This document shows positions 11,852 through 24,096 of a DNA stretch of 64,000 nt, one piece after another (position 1 is the first letter of the stretch; the number at the start of each line of letters is the position of its first letter). Location: NCBI GenBank assembly GCA_963555705.1, contig OY743182.1, forward strand, positions 51,712,592 through 51,776,591, given 5' to 3'. The position numbers were made by a program, and so were the translations under genes. This stretch comes from Ligustrum vulgare (taxonomy: Eukaryota; Streptophyta; Magnoliopsida; Lamiales; Oleaceae). The notes below the pieces were generated by a model that was not told the DNA's origin, made no database searches, and worked only from the letters and a program-made list of their open reading frames with translations.

Positions 11852-12788
11852 AATTATTTTTAGATTTTTTTTTTTTTAAATTTTATGAAAATTAAAGGGA
11901 GAAAAATGAAAATATTAATAAAATGAAAAGTTACAGAAAAAACGTCCCTCTTCAAGAGACCGTTTGATCATTTTTTACCTCCGTTGAATGTATGCGTTAT
12001 ATGCATAGATAAGTTATTGAGATGAACCTCGAGAATAAGAAATTCATTTTTAAATTCGATCAACAGATATTTTTAAAAGGCTATTCAACTATGATTTTTT
12101 GCTTTCCATGCATCCAAGTTTCCCATTGAATATAAATACCCAAAGTTTTAAAATAAAAAATTTCACACTGAAGATTAGCCAAGAACATCAGAAAAAAAGC
12201 TCTTCATTCTCTAGGGAAGGGAACTATGGCAAAATCTTATTTTTATTCATTTCAATCCTTCTTTTTATTAGAAAAAATATTTTCTCAAAGTTCTAAATCA
12301 AAATAAATGAGTTTAAATCAAACAAATCAAGAAAAAATGATTTGAGATTCTGAAAATCTGTTTGGTGTCGACACCTGGACATGTTGTGTCGACACCAAAC
12401 GAAAAAGATGAAATTGGTGTCTGAGACATATGTAAACACCAAATTTATTTTGGGTCTTGGTCTTTTTATTTTGCTTTCTTATGGTTTTCATGTTGATTAT
12501 TGTAATAGCATCACAGTTGTGAGTATTCGATACATCTTTTTTATTTGCGACATAATGTGGTACTATGTTTTCGATACAATGTGATTTAGTTGATTATGAA
12601 TCGGGAAGCAAGTTTTATACATGAGGATTATAGATTTGAACTATAGCCCCCTCAGTAATCATTAAGTTGTGGTGGATATCGATTTTGTATATTGAGAGCA
12701 CTACATGACTCCGAGGTTGGCGAAGATCGACATTTTGTTTGAATAGCTCTATTGGAGTCAAATATGATAAAAATGGAAGTAATGTATA
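11852..12788. other. No gene seen; contains a perfect 15-bp hairpin
   Basis: AT-rich DNA without recognisable coding sequence. The only structured site is the inverted repeat at 12360-12400, listed separately. Confidence 0.5.
12360..12400. repeat. Perfect 15-bp inverted repeat with 11-base loop
   Basis: GTTTGGTGTCGACAC (12360-12374) is exactly mirrored by GTGTCGACACCAAAC (12386-12400) around an 11-base loop. No U tract follows and no neighbouring gene is recognised, so no terminator or regulatory role can be assigned. Confidence 0.9.
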
Positions 12789-13262
12789 GGGTAATTATAT
12801 TGACATCGCAACATTTGTTAACTACACCATATTTTATTTTTAATAAATATCCCTGAACTTTTCTTATTTTTACACTTACCCTCCTAAGTTTTTTATATAA
12901 TTTTTTTATTATCAATCATCTATTAATTTTCATATCTTGTCCATAAAGATGATTTTTGTACAAAATATTACTTATGAGGGCAAAAAAATTATTTATCTCT
13001 TGTATTTTTAAATAGTCGAAGTAAATAACTAATATAAAAGTAAAAAATAAATATTTTTCCCTCTGTTCAATGCATATTAGCAGAATATTTGGATATAAAT
13101 TGTGATTAAAAATAATATATGTTAATTAATTGAAAGTTAAGAATAATAATGTTTTGAAAAAAATTGAGGACATAAAAGCAAAAGTGAGCAAATATTAAAA
13201 ACCTTTCTTGTAATTAAAATGCGGTGTAGATATAAAAAATTGTGGTGTGAATTTAACTACCC
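12789..13262. mobile_element. MITE, family C (GGGTA.TTA ends), 474 bp
   Basis: The left end GGGTAATTATATTGACATCG matches the reverse complement of the right end (GGGTAGTTAAATTCACACCA) at most positions. The same end type occurs at 59271-59748, and a partial copy lies around 13440-13680. No clear target duplication was seen. Confidence 0.6.
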
Positions 13263-15461
13263 AAATGTAGAAGACCTATGAAGTATTTTTGTGGCCACTA
13301 TATCAACATCAGGTATATAAGTTTGTGTCAGCAATTGGGTTAAGGAGACAATCTATAATCGAGTCCTGGAAGCATGTTTTTATAAAAGAATATGTATGCG
13401 TATCGATTACTCATTGAATTATCAATTTTTGCGCACTTTTTATTTATTTATTTAAAATGTGATGGAAAAATAAGTTGTTTTATTCTATTTCAGTGGACTT
13501 TTTGGACAAAAACTGTTATTAAATACAAAATGTGTTAACTAGTGGAAAGTTTACCATGAAAAATCACTAGGGACATAAGTGCTCTAATGAGTAAAGATTG
13601 AGAATATTAAGTGCAATAAAATGTGGTACAATAAATCAAAACTGTGGTATAAATATAATTACATAATAAATTAATGTAACGAATTATTTAATGTCATTAA
13701 GATATAGAGTTTATAGCTACATATATAAGAGTAAAATAGATATTCAAAAAAAAATTCTTCATATTTCCTTTTTATATATTGTAGATGGGTTGTAGATGTA
13801 GATTGTTTATTGTAGACATTTTGACACAAATATACATAATTTTTCACTTAGGGTCCATTTGATAGCAAGTATGAAATTTGAGCGTAACAAAATTAATTTC
13901 AAAAATTGAATTGACAACACCTATTTTAAATGGAAAATAAATTAAGGAATTTGAGTGTATTTTATTGAAATTGGAATTAATATTTGAAAGTGTGGTAAAA
14001 ATGAAAAATGAATTATCAACTAAACCTGAAAAAAAATACAAAAATCGAGATAAGACGAAAAATAAATTTCACCCCATAAAAATACAAATAAAATGACGAT
14101 AGAATTCCATGAAAAAACAAAATTCCATCGAAAACATTGTTTATTTGCATGAACTTCCGTCCAATTTGTGTGGGAAAAGGTTCAACTCACTCTACATGTG
14201 GAAGTTGAAGGAAAACCCCATTTCAATGGATGTTTCGTATAGTTGCATACCAGCAGTAGAGAGACCATGAATGAAAGGTGATGGAAAATTCTCACCTTCT
14301 GTTTCCAAATATTTAAATTCATATTTATTGTGTAAATGCTTAAGAAATTTCTCAATTGAATTTAATTCCATGAGTAGGGACACGTGACGGACTGTAAGAC
14401 AGCAAACATATTTTTATTTCACGCCAAATTAGACTTTTAACTTCAGAAAAAAGTCAATTTTCAATACCTTTTTTTCTCATAAGCATTTTCAATTATACAT
14501 TCTATATGATTTACAAAAAAAAATTCTTACTAACCACAAATTTTTCGAAAGGGTAAATAGCAAAAACGTTCGTAACATTTGCATTCATTGTACAAATAGT
14601 GTCCATCGTTTCAAGATTGACATTTACACCATCATTTCAATATTTTCTTGCGGAGTTGGTTATTTCTATCTCAATCTCATTCCGTTAATTTTTCAGTCAA
14701 ATCTGAGTAATTGATGCGAAACGTTCATATCATTTAACTTTATTGCGCAAATCGTTTCATATCTTTTCAATTTTAACATTTGGACCATCAACGATCTTTC
14801 TTTGCACCAGGTCTAATTACCATCTATTTTTTCCATTAAAACATTGTAAAATGACTAATTTATCATTCTATTTAAATAAAATAAATAAAAAACAATTTAT
14901 TATTATTATTATAGTCGAAATCCTAAATTTTTTAAATAGTACAAATGAGTTCCACTTATAATTTAAAGGTAATCAGTGCAAAAATAATAATAATTAATTA
15001 ATTAATTAATCTTTCCAAAAAAAATAAAATTCATTTCCTCTTGACTATATTTGAATTAGAATAACAGGATATGTTTGAACTAAGATTTTGAATGATCTTC
15101 TAATGGAAGAAGAAATTTCATATTCAGACATCATTTTGAGACAAAAGAAACTTGAACAAAATCAGACCAATATTCAAAAGTTGATGTATTTGGTGTGTGC
15201 GCGCGCGCGCAAATACATGAATATAATCAACAACAAGAAGATATAAACAAAAATTTGCTAAAAATGTTTAAATTCCTAAAAATCTAGTAAATTCGCTGAA
15301 AAGCCAAAAGATATTATATTATAATAAGAAACTTGATTACAGGAAAATGTAGTTTTTATTTTATTTATTTATTTATTTTTTTGAAGGTGAATTTTTTTTT
15401 GCACTAATTACCTTTTAAAATTTTAAAAGTAAGACTCGTTTGCATTATTTAAAAAGTCTAA
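13263..15461. other. No convincing gene; AT-rich with MITE fragments
   Basis: A partial family C element lies near 13440-13680. A possible small element begins near 13850 (GGTCCATTTGATAGC) and ends near 14028. A minus-strand frame of 63 codons (14192-14383) has less biased composition than its surroundings but resembles nothing I recognise. A GCGCGC run sits at about 15201-15210. Confidence 0.45.
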
Positions 15462-15655
15462 GCATCTGTTTGGCAACTCATTATAATGAGTAATTATTAC
15501 ACAATTTACACAATTTTTAAATTACTTTTTAATCATACACATTTTCTCTCTCCAATTTTTAAACACAAAATTTATCTCGAAATTAAAAAAATATATATCA
15601 ATTTACACAATTTTTCATATTATTTTTTAACCATAACTAGACAAACACAATGAGC
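15462..15655. mobile_element. PIF/Harbinger-like MITE, family B, TSD TAA
   Basis: It begins GCATCTGTTTGG and ends ACAATGAGC, with TAA at 15459-15461 and 15656-15658. The interior (TTTTAACCACACA-like and TTTATAAAC-like motifs) matches copies near 27730 and 29019. Confidence 0.55.
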
Positions 15656-16230
15656 TAACCATTTTTTTTATTATTTTTTTTTTTCATTTTTAATAATTTT
15701 TTCTTTTTTTAATAAACATGTCATCACTTGAAGTTATTCTAATCTCTGGTCCATTAGCGTTAGTCAAGATGGGTAGATCAGTTCTCTTTTTATAAAAAAA
15801 TAGTTATGAAAATAAAATTTATGAGTTCGTGTGAAAAAGCCGGAAAAACATTTATATACATATTTATAAACATCACAATTTTTTATAACACTTTTTAACC
15901 ACACATTTCAGCTCAAAAACATTAAAAAAAAAAAAAAAAAACGGTTTATAAATAATTAAACACTACAGGCGCCGCAGAACAGACTGAAAGTTACTCTTAG
16001 TTACACCCAAAACAAAAGGGAGAAAAAAAGCATACAAACTAGTAATTCTTGACCGGGTCCAAGAAGTATCATTAATCGTTGTATTTGCTACGACTATTAA
16101 ATTAATATAAATATATCAAATAAAGTTTAAAAATTTCCAGCGCGCAATTTTCCACAAGAAGAAGTTGCCTTGTAACCATCTCATGAACAATGAAACCCCC
16201 AAGAAATCTCTTTTAACCAACCATTCAGTG

Positions 16231-16245
16231 TCTTATATATATTCA
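16231..16245 (+). promoter_or_regulatory. Possible TATA box of the C2-domain gene
   Basis: CTTATATATATTCAC lies about 60 bases before the ATG at 16300. A second candidate (TATAAATATAT near 16106) would give a longer leader. Assignment is by position only. Confidence 0.35.
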
Positions 16246-16299
16246 CACACACATTCATACAAATTCATATCACAATTTTGTATCTACTATAGTTTCATC

Positions 16300-16866
16300 A
16301 TGCAAAACTACAGCCATCCTAGTTTTGTGGAAATCACTTTGATATCAGCTCAAGGTCTCAGATTAGCTTCTTCGTTTTTCTGCCGCCGCCTCCGGCCATT
16401 CATAACCATCACCACAGCCATCGCCGCCACATACGGTGATAAACAGCTGAAAGTGTACAAAACAAAGGTTGATGAACAAGGAGGCGTAAATCCCACATGG
16501 GGTGACAAGTTTCTGTTACCTCTCGATCAATCATTCTTTTACTCAGGTATTTGTCTCCAACTTTACTCCAAGCATCTTATGATGGGTAATACTCAACTGG
16601 GGTGGTGTCTGATTCCCGCGGCAGATATAGTCAACGGTTTAATTCCTGTGGGGTCGACTCAATTCTTAAGTTATCGATTAAAGGATAGAGATGGTTCGAG
16701 GGGGCATGGTGTAGTGAACGTTGCAGTAAAGTTGGAAGGGAACCCTCCGACACCAAGCCCTCCTCGGCTGATGATGATGCCAGACGTGAATGTGAGTGAT
16801 ATGGTGATTGGAATCCCGGTGAAAATGTTGCCGGAAAGGAACGAGCTTTCCCAAGGGCATGTATGA
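16300..16866 (+). CDS. Small C2-domain protein, BON1-associated protein (BAP)-like
   Basis: An intact intronless frame of 188 codons. The start at 16300 is preferred over an in-frame ATG at 16165 because the homologous part begins a few residues later and the extra 45 residues are low-complexity leader. Residues about 9-135 form a single C2 domain: VEITLISAQGL (10-20), a basic patch CRRLRP (28-33), NPTWGDKF (64-71) and the family-typical FLSYRLKDRDG (122-132). A proline-rich tail follows. Plant BAP proteins of similar size bind membrane phospholipids, partner the copine BON1 and restrain defence-related cell death. That role is inferred from the fold and length only. Several canonical calcium-binding aspartates are not evident, so lipid binding may be calcium-independent. 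It is the only clearly uninterrupted host gene here. Confidence 0.85.
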   Translation: MQNYSHPSFVEITLISAQGLRLASSFFCRRLRPFITITTAIAATYGDKQLKVYKTKVDEQGGVNPTWGDKFLLPLDQSFFYSGICLQLYSKHLMMGNTQLGWCLIPAADIVNGLIPVGSTQFLSYRLKDRDGSRGHGVVNVAVKLEGNPPTPSPPRLMMMPDVNVSDMVIGIPVKMLPERNELSQGHV

Positions 16867-18239
16867 GCTGGTTGCCCAAATCGTTACGCCTTTTCTCATG
16901 GATAGAACTTACTTGATAATGTTAGAATTGGGACATACTCGAAGAGGAATTTTACTAATTTAGGAATAAGGGAGTTTAAGGACCAGACAATTGAGGAAGA
17001 AAAGGGACCATGGACATAATGTATGATTGAGCAAATCTATTTGTTTGGTGACAAAATGCAAAACTTTAAAATGTATCCTTAGATAAGAAGAACGATGCTA
17101 TCTGCACATGCATGTCACATACGAGTACAAGGTGATACACACTGGTATCGTTTATCTTATCTTTTTGAAACGAAGTATTCAGCTTATCTTTTTGAAAAGA
17201 AGTATTTTTGGGTCAATGCTACTGCTCAAATATATAGAACTCTTAAATCGTGAGTAATATAAGATTCAAATATGATACATAGTATTTTTATTTTTTTGCT
17301 ACAATATGTGAAAACAAGGAAAAATGGGTCCCTATTTTAGCACAATTAGTACACATAACAAAATGAGACAGGTTTGAATTAGATGAAGAAATTCTTGTGA
17401 TATTATACATTTTCTTTTTTAATTAAGAAATTTAAACCAACAAATTATTTCCACAAAATTTTCTTCCCCTTTTTCTACCTGAGCCTGGACAGAGTTGTTT
17501 ATTAAAACTCCCTCCGGAAAACAGGTACCGGCCCTGCTGTCCCTTCTCCACAGGAAGAAAAGGGCTAATGAATCAAAGGGAAAACTTCTCCATCCAGGAG
17601 TTGGGTTTCAATTTTGATTTTTAACTATACTGCTCATTCAGTATCTTATTCGATTATGAAAGAAGGTATTCTGTTTCAAAAGATAAGGTAGAAACTCTAT
17701 GGTTGAACTGATACATGCCAGAATTTGAAACAATTATACCACAGAAAGTTCAAAAGCAGCTTAATGAGAAGCAAATGGGAAGAAGACATTGAGAAATATA
17801 AAACTCAAATCACTTCATACATTGTAAGACCGTATGTACACCAGCGAGCAGCTAGCCATGGACACAAATTTTGTTCTAAGAAAAAGCGGTAGAGAAGAAT
17901 CTTATGTACCTGTAAGATAAAATCTATCTTCTTTGCTCCTGCTTTTTCCAGTTTCTTTTAAATAAAATAATGAAATCAGCTGCAAAATTGGCAGTTTTAA
18001 TTTACACTGAAGCCACTGTAACAATAGAGCAAAATTGATTGACAAATACAACACTCAACTCTCATTTGGACCCGAAACTCAGGAAAACTGAGTGGATGAG
18101 ATGAGGCATTCATTAATTTTTATATGATTCATTGAAGCCATATATATTATATGCATGAAGGCATTACACAGACAATGCTAACAGAAAACTTCAGTCCAGA
18201 GTCACCAAATGCAAATGCTAAATGGAGATAGAGATATAG
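16867..18239. other. Downstream region of the C2 gene; no further gene seen
   Basis: It contains the presumed 3' UTR of the C2-domain gene. No open frame with recognisable similarity was found. Confidence 0.4.
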
Positions 18240-18600
18240 TTTACATAATAGGATTTTAAAATAAGAGTTTAATTCAAATTATGTGTGTTTAGATTAGATT
18301 ATTTTTGATATAAAGTCCTAGTTTATTAGAAGTTCTTTTGATTTTTGATCAGTTGCTCTATTTATAGAGGACTTGTAGATTGTAATAGATAACTATGGAA
18401 TATATGAATTAATTGCTTCTTTGCCTTAATTTCTTGTCTTCTTTGATCCCCTTTCTTTTCTCTTCATCCTCTTGTTCGTTGTCAAATTGGTACGTTCCTG
18501 CATCACTGTCTCTATTGATTTGCTTTCAGGGTATTGCGAAGGTCAATCACAGTTAAACAGCTTTTGCTTCAACTAGTTAATCATATACTCGGTCCAACAG
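18240..18600 (+). repeat. LTR-like promoter sequence, possibly a solo or partial LTR
   Basis: A palindromic TATA region (CTCTATTTATAGAG at about 18357-18370) is followed by a short T- and C-rich leader of the kind seen in copia-type LTRs. Neither a TG...CA boundary nor a target duplication could be fixed, so this is a weak call. Confidence 0.3.
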
Positions 18601-20029
18601 TAATCTTTTGGCAAATCCCGTGTTAGAGAAATTGTAATATATACACCCAAAAGATGAAATTAAAGGAAATTTCTTTTATGCTAGAACATGTGCATTATCA
18701 ATAATTGAAAATAATTTAGGAATCAGTAACAATAACAAAATTAGAAATAATTCATCTTAAAAGAGTTTGGTTGAGGTGCAATATACGGCTATCCTTAAGG
18801 TAGATTGCTTCTCGGGATACGTAATCTGGTGCAATAAGGTATAGGCAACCGGCCTCCAAGATTCAACCTCCTGTGAACCACGACTAAGGGTGCACTCCCT
18901 ATAGAAGGTCGAGGAGGACTTTCTTAAGCATCCAATTAGAGCTCAGCTTGGGGATAGAGAGATTATGGGACATAGACAAAGAAACCCTATTTAGTCTAGG
19001 GAAACAAAATTCCTTCATCTTGTCCTTTGTTTGTGCCCATCTATTAGGAATCGAAGTTAGTGGACTAACTATGAATGTTGGGTTGCCTGAGACTTGCCAT
19101 TCAAATTTTCCCTCCGTGTTGATTCATTACCGACTGAACGGAAAATGCTTGCTTCTATTCCCTCCCTCCGAGTGAAGAACCTTGATTGTCTAGCGGTACG
19201 GAATCCCTAGGGAGTGAAGGGATAGATGGAACACGAGGGGGTGGAAGAACTATTGAAAGTAATTCATAACATAATATTTTATACCTTTCCATAGATAAAA
19301 TATATAAGAAAATTTAGGAAAAGACAAATCTGGGAGTTGCGATTATCATCCCACAGATGAAAGGCTTTTTATAGTACAAAGAAACATGCTAAAGTATTTA
19401 AGAATGTCACCTTTTACATTTATGATATTTTTAACTCATTTAAAATGATAAATTCATAACTCCAAGTTGAAAGGATCATAACTTCAAATTTTGAATTATA
19501 ATGAAATATATTTATATACATACAAAACAATCCCCACATAATTCAAATTTTGAGAAATAACACAATAAAATAATGATCCTCTAGTCAGATTGAAGAAATT
19601 GACACGCGTTAATGCTAATGTCTTTCGACTTGAATCAATGCTTAGATTGGATTTACAGAGTGGGTTGAAATTAAGCTTTGAACCAAACTTCTTGAGTCTA
19701 AATCAGCTATATATGCAACACATATATCACCTTCAAACATAATAGAGCCCTAATTTGGCACTTTTAGACTATGTGCACTACCAGGTTATTCGTGAATATA
19801 GTGAAGAAATCAGCCTAATTTCTCATGGAGGCGGTCCAACAATCCCATTCATATAGGTTGATTCCACCAATCATGTAACTGAAAATAAATGTCACTTTAA
19901 AGGCTATGGATCCATTAAGAGCTTCAAGCTCAACCTCCCATGTGCAGTTGCACTATCTACGCCACAAGAATCCAACATTTTGGGAACTTACACAAGCTAG
20001 TGCTTCGACTACTGAAGTACATGTTTTTA
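18601..20029. other. No recognisable gene; unassigned, partly GC-richer DNA
   Basis: Bases 18780-19260 are less AT-rich than their surroundings and carry an open frame of 75 codons (18948-19175) without recognisable similarity. The composition suggests insertion of foreign or element DNA, but nothing identifies it. Confidence 0.35.
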
Positions 20030-20140
20030 TCAATGTTTAGAAAATGGGATTGGACTAACCAGTTCAAATGAAAAAATGAGGAACCGGCCGAAAATCCGCT
20101 CCGGAATGGATAGAAAACCAGCCGTTAAAAAATCGGACAG
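20030..20140. repeat. Family D repeat (TCAATGTTTAGAAAA...), truncating gag
   Basis: The sequence beginning TCAATGTTTAGAAAATGGGA and continuing with AACCGGCC-type motifs closely resembles the start of the repeat at about 63722 (TCAGTGTTTAGAAAATTGGA). It meets the gag frame abruptly at about 20140, so the last residues of that open frame derive from the repeat, not from gag. Confidence 0.5.
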
Positions 20141-20719
20141 CCTGCCTAAGATCATCCCTCAAACCTTGTTCGAAACGCCTTGCGCGTTTGAGCTCGGTGT
20201 CAACCAATTCTGGAGCGTAGCGTGACAACTCGTCAAACTTTCTTTCATAGTCTGTCAGGGTCATTGCTCCCTGTTTCAACATCAAAAACTCTGCTTCCTT
20301 CTGGCTCCGGATACTCTGTGGGTAGTACTTTTGAAGAAATAGTTCCTTGAATTGATCCCATGTCCATATGTGGTTGCGAGCTCTAGACCTAGCGGTTGAG
20401 TCCCACCAGTGTCTGGCTCCTTTTTGCAACATGAATGCTGCACAAGTTACCTTCTTCGGGTTTGAACATTCGATGAGGTCAAATATCCTCTCAATATTAG
20501 CTATCCAATCTTCAGCTACCAACGGGTCAGGACCACCCTCAAAAGTTGGCGGTTGAAGCTTTCTAAATTGCTCAACAATAGCAACAGTACTGGAGCTGGC
20601 GGCGGTGCTGCCTGGGTGAAATTTCGCATCATTTCCATGAATTGTTGAGCAAATTGCGCGTCATTGGTATTGCCCGTAGTGGCATTCCTATTGTTTGTAT
20701 TTCTACTGCGAGTATCCAT
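20141..20719 (-). pseudogene. Ty3/gypsy gag fragment
   Basis: The minus strand encodes the start of a plant gypsy Gag. A polar N-terminus beginning at the ATG at 20719 (MDTRSRNTNNRN) leads into a QFMEMMRNF stretch and, after a one-base frameshift near 20575-20600, the retrotransposon-gag core. The core has FEGGPDPLVAEDWI, WWDSTAR, WDQFKELFLQKYYP and the LTDYERKFDELSRYAPE block. The frame is cut at about 20140 by a repeat, so the C-terminus, zinc knuckle and all of pol are absent. It lies about 1.4 kb downstream of a primer-binding site on the same strand, consistent with one element whose 3' part is deleted. Confidence 0.9.
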
Positions 20720-21079
20720 CTCCTTAAATAAAATGGAAAAATTACTAAGAATTGAGACGAGTTTAGGAAAGGAAACATAATGACATTTCTTTCAAGAATG
20801 GAAGTTTTTTTTTTTTTTTTTCAAAAGTTTCATAAATTGATGTTGCTATTATCGAAATTTCATTGGTGTTTCTTTAAAGTTTATTCATAAAGTTTTGAGA
20901 GGAGGAATTATTTTCTAGTAGTACTATTGTCTTTGTTTTATTGATTTGGACATCACTATTAAAAGGCTTTGAAGAAATTGGAGGGGTCACTACGATCCCA
21001 CTTAAAACCCAATTTCTTTAGGCATGTTAATAGCCTGGTGACAAAGCCCTCTAATGCCGCGAACGTGCCATTCAAGAAA

Positions 21080-21265
21080 ACTCGAACAAAAGTAAAAATA
21101 ATTTTCCACAGTTTTTCCCTTGCTTTTTACACAAAGGTAGTGATAAAGGGATAAATCATTGCACTAGGATTTGGAATTTAGAGAGGAGATACAAATAATC
21201 ATCCACAGTTTTTCCTTACTTTTACACAAAGGTAGTGATAAAGGGATGAATCATTGTATGAGAAT
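21080..21265. repeat. Tandem duplication of about 105 bp in the gypsy leader
   Basis: The block around 21098-21155 (TTTTCCACAGTTTTTCC ... AAAGGTAGTGATAAAGGGAT) recurs at about 21202-21252 with few changes. It lies between the 5' LTR and gag of the minus-strand gypsy element. Confidence 0.75.
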
Positions 21266-22095
21266 TCATTATCATCTTATTGTTTATTATGAAAAACTTT
21301 ATACCCGACTAAAATTTTCCCTCGCTAGGCATACATGCAACTCACATAACTATTATAATATCTTGCTAACAAACTAAAATCAATTATTATCATATGAAAC
21401 AAAAAAAACATTTATGACATAACATTATTAATTTTCATACTTATCATGCTTACAATGAAATCATTAATAACTAATAACTTGTAAAAACAAGTAACATACC
21501 TTGTTCGATAAGTCAAGACGTGGAGAGACGTAGCGGAGCGATAACTTAAAATATCTCATAACTAAAATACTATTTCTTAGAAAAATAGTCATCAATTCAT
21601 ATCTTCATATAAGGTTGGGCTTAATTAACCTATTATCATTACACATCATAATCTAAGTAGCCCAATTAAAGTTTACATAAAATTAACCCAATTCAACATA
21701 ATAGCAAAAAAAATATTTATTAGCCCGATTAAATTTTCATATAAATTGAGCCCATACTATCATAAAAATAATTTTGGTAGTCCAGATAAATTTTCATACA
21801 AGGGCAAATGCCCAAAATCTAACCTAATAATAATTTAATCTATATTTTCAAAAAATATATGTACTTTCTTGAACAGTAGCCGTGAACAGTGACTGCGCAC
21901 TGTTCACGTCGATGAAACAGTGACAGACGTCACTATTCACCGAAGTGAATATTTTTTTTTTTTGGTGACGTGAAATTTTTTTTTTTAAAAAAAAAGCAAT
22001 AAGACAAACAAATATACTTAACCATAATTTACCTTCTATTTCCAAACTTTTTTTTTTTTTTGAAGATATTAAAGTTTACAGGAAAGCATACCTTT

Positions 22096-22107
22096 GCTCT
22101 GATACCA
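22096..22107 (-). other. tRNA-Met primer binding site of the gypsy element
   Basis: The minus strand reads TGGTATCAGAGC, the complement of the initiator tRNA-Met 3' end. It sits two bases inside the presumed LTR end at 22110, the usual plant LTR element arrangement. Confidence 0.85.
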
Positions 22108-22109
22108 AC

Positions 22110-22685
22110 TGTGACGACTCGAAACCTGAACGAATCGAATGTCACGAAACTTGCATAAACTCATAAGATAAAAATAATTTAACAAATAATTTCATAATAT
22201 TTAAATCGTCATAAGAAAGAACTTAAATTAAACATAATAATTTAATTAAAGAAGCCAACAATAATTAAATGTATCTAGAACTTTTAAAAAACTATAGATA
22301 AAAGTCCAATTTATTTTCTGATCCGTTATCGCTCGCTAGCTCCACGCTGACCTTCTCGAACCAATCAATTATCTGGAAAGGGGGAAACATGAAGGGGTGA
22401 GAAAATCTCAATAAGTATACACGTGTTTATCATAAATCTTGAAATCATAATTCATACGTAATGGAGACATGAAAACTATACCGAACATAGGTGGTATGAG
22501 TTTGCATGCGTAGCGCTACTAAAACTCCGGTCCGAATCTTAGAACATACATATGGACCACAACATATTATTTCAAAAAAAACATAACGTAAAATTACACG
22601 TATATACTTACCGCCTCGTGGATGAATTAATGATATAACTTTAAAATGCTTCGAACTTTGTGCGTGCTAAAATTATCTTGCTTCG

Positions 22686-22716
<31 letters not shown>

Positions 22717-23457
22717 TACGTATGTAATATGTATGTTATGATTGATTGATAGAGAGAGAGAGAGAGAGGGAGAGAAAAAGATGATTTTGTGTGTGGTAAA
22801 GAGAAGTGACGTGAGGGGGTATTTATAGGGTGAAGTTTAACTAGTTTTGATATCAAAATCATTCCTTATATTGAACACATGATTTTGGTCAAGATGGAAG
22901 TAATATAATTTGTCTTGGAGTAAATAATATTATTTCCATATGAAATAATATTTTTATTTTCATAATTCATAATTTCCATGCGTACATATATCTTATCATT
23001 TTTCCTATGAATCAAATCTCCAATTTTACCTTATATGGAGATATATACATATATATCAAAATTTGATTACCACTATTAAGGTAATAAATATTGATTTGAA
23101 ATAATTATACTAAAATTAAATATTATAATATATATCATAACATGAATCATACCAATTATATATATATACACACGCGCGCGCTAACATATATAATATATGA
23201 CATATTTAATATATAATATAACATAGAAATTTAACCCTAAAAATATATTTGGGTTTTCAATATGCAGTCCAAATTAATTGCACTCATGATCCTTAGTTAG
23301 CGGTCAACATCTAATTGACCCCTAAACTTTAAAGAGATTTAACTTAAGTGTATGGGTGTTATAATTATGATTAGAAAGAAAGTTGACATTAATTTCATTC
23401 ATCACATATTTCTTTCTAATAACATCACAAGGTTATTAGAATTTGCATAAACAACAA
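22110..23457 (-). repeat. 5' LTR of the minus-strand gypsy element
   Basis: The LTR ends ...CGAGTCGTCACA two bases from the primer site. A TATA box (CCTATAAATACCC on the minus strand, about 22823-22835) lies about 0.7 kb from that end, as expected for U3-R. The outer boundary is uncertain; TGTTGTTTATGC at 23457 is the best TG start found. The interior contains (AT)n at about 22691-22715 and (GA)n at about 22750-22768. Confidence 0.5.
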
Positions 23458-23911
23458 TTTTTGTTATCCGACATTTTATCACTTCGCTGGCATCATAATT
23501 GATAGTATTACCATAAATCTTACGGGAGGGCCTCAACATGTACGGCATATCACGATGCTTCTAATTGGTCCAATCCACATCCCAAACAAGAATGAAGACA
23601 GCTTTATAAGGCTTGCCTACTACAGAGGTCATACAGGTGCATACAAGCCATAAGGCGAGAGCCTCCCATTTAATTAGTAGGTATGACTTAGTAAGAATAA
23701 TATCTCATTCATAGATTCTTAACATGCAAACATGCTTTGCACGACTGAACATACATACATTGCAAGTATATGAACCCAACAGCTAAAATGACACTGGGCA
23801 TTCAAAAATAAAACCAAAAAAGGAAAATGACAATTTTCCAAAAAGACACAATTCAGTAATATCAAAGCCATTATTAGTATAAAACTAATTCTCAATTCTT
23901 CGTGCTAATAA

Positions 23912-24092
23912 GAGCTTGTTTGGTAGTGATAAAAATTTTATCACAATTTTTCAAACTCAATCTCAACCATCCATTTTTAGTCAAGCCCACAATTTTTGAC
24001 TTTTCAAACATTTTTAAACCACACATCCATCAAAAAACAAAAAAAAAAAAAAACTACAAAAATCAAAATTTTTCACATTACCAAACAGGCTC
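23912..24092. mobile_element. PIF/Harbinger-like MITE, family A, 181 bp, TSD TAA
   Basis: Ends GAGCTTGTTTGGTA and (reverse complement) GAGCCTGTTTGGTAATG are flanked by TAA at 23909-23911 and 24093-24095. The interior motif CTCAATCTCAACCATCCA is diagnostic of this family, which has at least eight copies in the window. Confidence 0.85.
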
Positions 24093-24096
24093 TAAT

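Noticed and set aside
15200..15211. GCGCGC run as a regulatory island
   Set aside because: A short dinucleotide repeat in AT-rich DNA without a nearby gene start.
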